From Pseudomonadota bacterium (lineage in GTDB: Bacteria > Pseudomonadota > Alphaproteobacteria > Acetobacterales > Acetobacteraceae), in the NCBI GenBank assembly GCA_021826485.1, contig JAKAZX010000105.1:1-10750 (forward strand): a stretch of 10,750 bases of DNA, given 5' to 3'. How positions within the stretch are numbered: the first letter of the stretch is position 1; each line of letters starts with the position of its first letter. The translations under genes and the position numbers were made by a program. Under the pieces are notes generated by a model. The model was given only the letters and a program-made list of their open reading frames with translations. It was not told where the DNA came from and made no database searches. Shown here piece after piece: positions 9,060 through 10,750 of the stretch.

Positions 9060-9194
9060 ATGAACCCGCGATCTAGCAGCCAACCCTCGGAGAGCCATAG
9101 TCGGCGCACCTTCGCCGATATGACCTCGCCGCCGGGTTGGACCATCGCCCGGGACGTGCATGTGACCGCAACGGAATCGACGCAGCCGCGTTGA
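9060..9194 (+). CDS. Small ORF 1 in the Nramp leader, 44 residues, unknown
   Basis: A 45-codon reading frame (stop included) starts with ATG 9060 behind AAGGGA (9050-9055) and ends at TGA 9192-9194. The predicted peptide is hydrophilic and rich in Ser, Thr and Arg, with one WTIARDVHVTAT stretch that could form a beta strand. It has no membrane segment, no signal peptide and no family I recognise. About three quarters of its third codon positions are G or C, lower than the flanking large genes, so coding status is doubtful. Its only support is a good ribosome site and its position between the candidate promoter and the second small ORF. The 152 bases before it (8908-9059) hold only the candidate promoter and inverted repeat. 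Confidence 0.35.
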   Translation: MNPRSSSQPSESHSRRTFADMTSPPGWTIARDVHVTATESTQPR

Positions 9195-9218
9195 TCCCCT
9201 AGCGGCCCGAGCGTCCCG

Positions 9219-9240
9219 GGTTCGAGCAACCGCTTGAGCC
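9219..9240 (+). other. Hairpin directly upstream of the small ORF 2 ribosome site
   Basis: GGTTCGAGC (9219-9227), loop AACC, GCTTGAGCC (9232-9240). In RNA all nine positions pair, two of them as G-U wobbles. The stem ends next to GTAGGAGG, the Shine-Dalgarno sequence of small ORF 2, so it may hold that site single-stranded or influence its use. The GGTTCGAG string resembles a tRNA T-arm, but no cloverleaf fits around it. Confidence 0.4.
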
Positions 9241-9253
9241 GTAGGAGGCGCCG

Positions 9254-9400
9254 ATGGCCGCTTTCCAGACTGCCCGTTCCGTGACGGCATTCCGTCCGCC
9301 CGTCCGCCTGTGCGCCGTGTGGCGGCGCGGGGCGGATGGCCGGCTCGCGTGCCGCTGGCAGACCCGTCCGACTTCCTCCGACGACGATCCTCCGTCTTGA
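9254..9400 (+). CDS. Small ORF 2, candidate 48-residue leader peptide of the Nramp gene
   Basis: ATG 9254 has a near-perfect Shine-Dalgarno sequence (AGGAGG, 9243-9248, 5 bases away) and the frame closes with TGA at 9398-9400. The 48-residue peptide has a basic, aromatic core with a doubled motif: RLCAVW (18-23) and RLACRW (30-35), joined by RRGADG. Each half carries one Cys (20 and 33). The tail is SSDDDPPS, three Asp and two Pro codons just before the stop. I do not recognise the family. Position, the strong ribosome site and a stable hairpin that begins within the stop codon suggest a regulatory leader peptide for the transporter starting 97 bases downstream. It could instead be an independent small protein. 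No membrane segment is seen. Confidence 0.6.
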   Translation: MAAFQTARSVTAFRPPVRLCAVWRRGADGRLACRWQTRPTSSDDDPPS

Positions 9401-9434
9401 CGCGGCGCGGTGCCGGCATGCCGGACGCCGCGTC
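9399..9434 (+). other. Long stable hairpin overlapping the stop codon of small ORF 2
   Basis: GACGCGGCG (9399-9407) pairs perfectly with CGCCGCGTC (9426-9434), and inside it lies the self-complementary CCGGCATGCCGG (9413-9424). The left arm begins at the second base of the small ORF 2 stop codon, so a ribosome finishing or stalling there would melt it. No U-tract follows, so it is not an intrinsic terminator. A control element or Rho-resistant spacer are both possible. Confidence 0.55.
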
Positions 9435-9462
9435 GTGACTGCGCCGATCGACGGAACGGAAC

Positions 9463-9497
9463 GTCCCGCTGCGGCGGGACGGCAGGAGGACGGGACC
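9463..9497 (+). promoter_or_regulatory. Hairpin and Shine-Dalgarno region of the Nramp gene with alternative pairings
   Basis: GTCCCGC (9463-9469), loop TGCG, GCGGGAC (9474-9480) forms a 7-base stem three bases before AGGAGG (9484-9489), the Shine-Dalgarno sequence of the Nramp start at 9498. A second copy of CGGGAC (9491-9496) can also pair with GTCCCG (9463-9468), which would enclose the Shine-Dalgarno sequence in a loop. GCGGCG (9471-9476) is complementary to CGCCGC (9426-9431) in the preceding hairpin. The segments can therefore form mutually exclusive folds. Complementarity is seen; function is inferred. Confidence 0.45.
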
Positions 9498-10750
9498 ATG
9501 AGCTTTTCCAACGAAGCTGCCGTGGGTGCGGATCTGGCCGTGCTGGACAGCGCGCATGTCGGCGATATCGAAGGTGCGTTCGGCACCATTCGCCAGCACG
9601 ACACGGCGGCGCGGCACACCTGGCGGCAGCGCATCGCGACGCTGCTCGCGATCGTCGGGCCGGGGCTGATCGTCATGATCGGCGACAATGACGCCGGCGC
9701 CTTCGCCACCTACACCCAGGCCGGGCAGAATTACGGCACCACGCTGATGTGGACGCTGCTGCTGCTGGTGCCGGTGCTGTACGTGAACCAGGAAATGGTG
9801 CTGCGCCTCGGCGCCGTCACCGGCGTCGGCCATGCGCGGCTGATCCTCGACCGCTTCGGGCGGTTCTGGGGCGCGTTCAGCGTGATCGACCTGTTCCTGC
9901 TCAACGCGCTGACCATCGTGACCGAGTTCATCGGCATCAGCCTGGCGCTGGACTATCTGGGCATCTCGAAGCTCGCGGGCGTGGGCACCGCGGCGGCGCT
10001 GACTATCATCGCCGCCAGCACCGGCAGCTTCCGCCGGTTCGAGCGGTTCGCGATGATGCTGTGCTTCGGCAGCCTGCTGCTGGTGCCGATCTTCGTCGTG
10101 GCGCATCCGCCGCTCGGCACGCTGGCGCGCGATTTCGTGCTGCCGCAGTGGCCGGACGGCAAGCTCTCGGACGTGCTGCTGCTGGTCATCGGCATCGTCG
10201 GCACCACCGTCGCGCCGTGGCAGTTGTTCTTCCAGCAGAGCTACGTGATCGACAAGCGCATCACGCCGCGTTTCATCAACTACGAGCGGGCCGATCTGTG
10301 GATCGGCATCGCCGTGGTGGTGCTGGGTGCGGCGGCGATGATGGCGTTCTGCGCCGCGATCTTCGCCGGCACGCCGGAGGCGGGGCAGTTCACCGATGCC
10401 GGCGGGATCGCCGCGGGGCTCGGCAAATATGCCGGCCGCACCAGCGGGGTGCTGTTCGCGGTCGCCCTGATCGATGCCAGCGTGATCGGCGCCGCGGCGG
10501 TGTCGCTGGCCACCGCCTATGCGATTGGCGACGTGCTGTCGCTGCGCCATTCGCTGCGCCGCACGCCGCGCGATGCGGTGGGGTTCCATGCGGTCTATGC
10601 CGGCCTGGTCGCGCTGGCCGCGGTGCTGGTGCTGATCCCCGGCACGCCGCTCGGCCTGATCACGGAAGGGGTGCAGACGCTGGCCGGCGTGCTGCTGCCG
10701 AGCGCCACGGTGTTCCTGCTGCTGCTGTGCAATGACCGGGACGTGCTGGG
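9498..10750 (+). CDS. Nramp/SLC11-family divalent metal transporter, divergent (NRMT-like), 3' end cut off
   Basis: The frame runs from ATG 9498 to the window edge (417 residues, no stop), behind AGGAGG at 9484-9489. It is an inner-membrane transporter of the Nramp fold. A cytoplasmic N-terminus of about 45 residues is followed by TM1 with GPGLIVMIGDNDAGAFATY (54-72), TM2, TM3 (LNALTIVTEFIGISLALDYL) and TM6 with TTVAPWQLFFQQSYVIDKR (236-254), then further helices. The canonical TM1 metal motif DPGN reads D65-A-G-A68, and the TM6 motif MPHN reads A239-P-W-Q242. The metal-binding Asp is thus kept, while Asn and the Mn/Fe-selective Met are Ala. This resembles the Nramp-related magnesium transporters more than MntH, so I give no mntH symbol. 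Ion and direction are inferred; family membership is secure. Confidence 0.9.
   Translation, partial: MSFSNEAAVGADLAVLDSAHVGDIEGAFGTIRQHDTAARHTWRQRIATLLAIVGPGLIVMIGDNDAGAFATYTQAGQNYGTTLMWTLLLLVPVLYVNQEMVLRLGAVTGVGHARLILDRFGRFWGAFSVIDLFLLNALTIVTEFIGISLALDYLGISKLAGVGTAAALTIIAASTGSFRRFERFAMMLCFGSLLLVPIFVVAHPPLGTLARDFVLPQWPDGKLSDVLLLVIGIVGTTVAPWQLFFQQSYVIDKRITPRFINYERADLWIGIAVVVLGAAAMMAFCAAIFAGTPEAGQFTDAGGIAAGLGKYAGRTSGVLFAVALIDASVIGAAAVSLATAYAIGDVLSLRHSLRRTPRDAVGFHAVYAGLVALAAVLVLIPGTPLGLITEGVQTLAGVLLPSATVFLLLLCNDRDVL

Noticed and set aside
9215..9245. tRNA-like GGTTCGAG string
   Set aside because: It is explained by a simple 9-base hairpin; no acceptor stem or anticodon arm can be built around it.
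9195..9497. yybP-ykoY (manganese) riboswitch in the Nramp leader
   Set aside because: The conserved GGGGAGUAG-type core and its partner loop were not found. The structures present do not fit that class. A covariance-model search would settle it.
8922..10589. Minus-strand open frame of 555 codons across the Nramp leader and gene
   Set aside because: Hydrophilic His/Gln/Arg-rich translation with no family traits. The + strand over 9498-10750 encodes a clear membrane transporter.

Overview
The window is about 70% G+C and almost entirely coding, and every credible gene lies on the + strand. The gene content (a soluble NAD-dependent molybdenum formate dehydrogenase of the FdsGBA type, glutathione-dependent formaldehyde dehydrogenase, an SfnB-type flavoprotein and a divergent Nramp transporter), together with the high GC3, points to an alphaproteobacterium. 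Rhodospirillales or Acetobacteraceae is my best guess from sequence style; no rRNA or other marker is present to prove it.

Layout. (1) 1-373: the C-terminal part of a LysR-type regulator, cut by the left edge and most likely the formate-responsive regulator of the next operon. (2) 441-6333: the formate dehydrogenase operon fdsG-fdsB-fdsA-fdhD(fdsC)-fdsD, with stop/start overlaps or gaps of at most 11 bases, so it is one translationally coupled unit. (3) 6352-7461: class III alcohol dehydrogenase (S-(hydroxymethyl)glutathione dehydrogenase), only 18 bases behind fdsD and so probably in the same transcript. The regulator, formaldehyde dehydrogenase and formate dehydrogenase form a C1 oxidation cassette (formaldehyde to S-formylglutathione, then formate to CO2 plus NADH). 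The S-formylglutathione hydrolase that should link the two steps is not in the window. (4) 7462-7728: non-coding, with a GC-rich terminator-like hairpin and an inverted repeat. (5) 7729-8907: an SfnB-family sulfur-acquisition flavoprotein, standing alone. (6) 8908-9497: a 590-base leader region with a candidate promoter, an operator-like inverted repeat, two small ORFs with good Shine-Dalgarno sequences (44 and 48 codons) and three hairpins. (7) 9498 to the right edge: an Nramp/SLC11-family divalent metal transporter with changed metal-site motifs, cut by the window end.

The C1 genes are conventional and can be called with high confidence. The least explained part is the leader of the Nramp gene. 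The second small ORF ends in Asp-Asp-Asp-Pro-Pro-Ser just before its stop codon, a strong hairpin begins inside that stop codon, and further complementary segments could alternately expose or hide the transporter's Shine-Dalgarno sequence. This looks like a leader-peptide control device for a non-canonical, possibly Mg2+-type, Nramp transporter. That reading is inference and no part of it has been tested.
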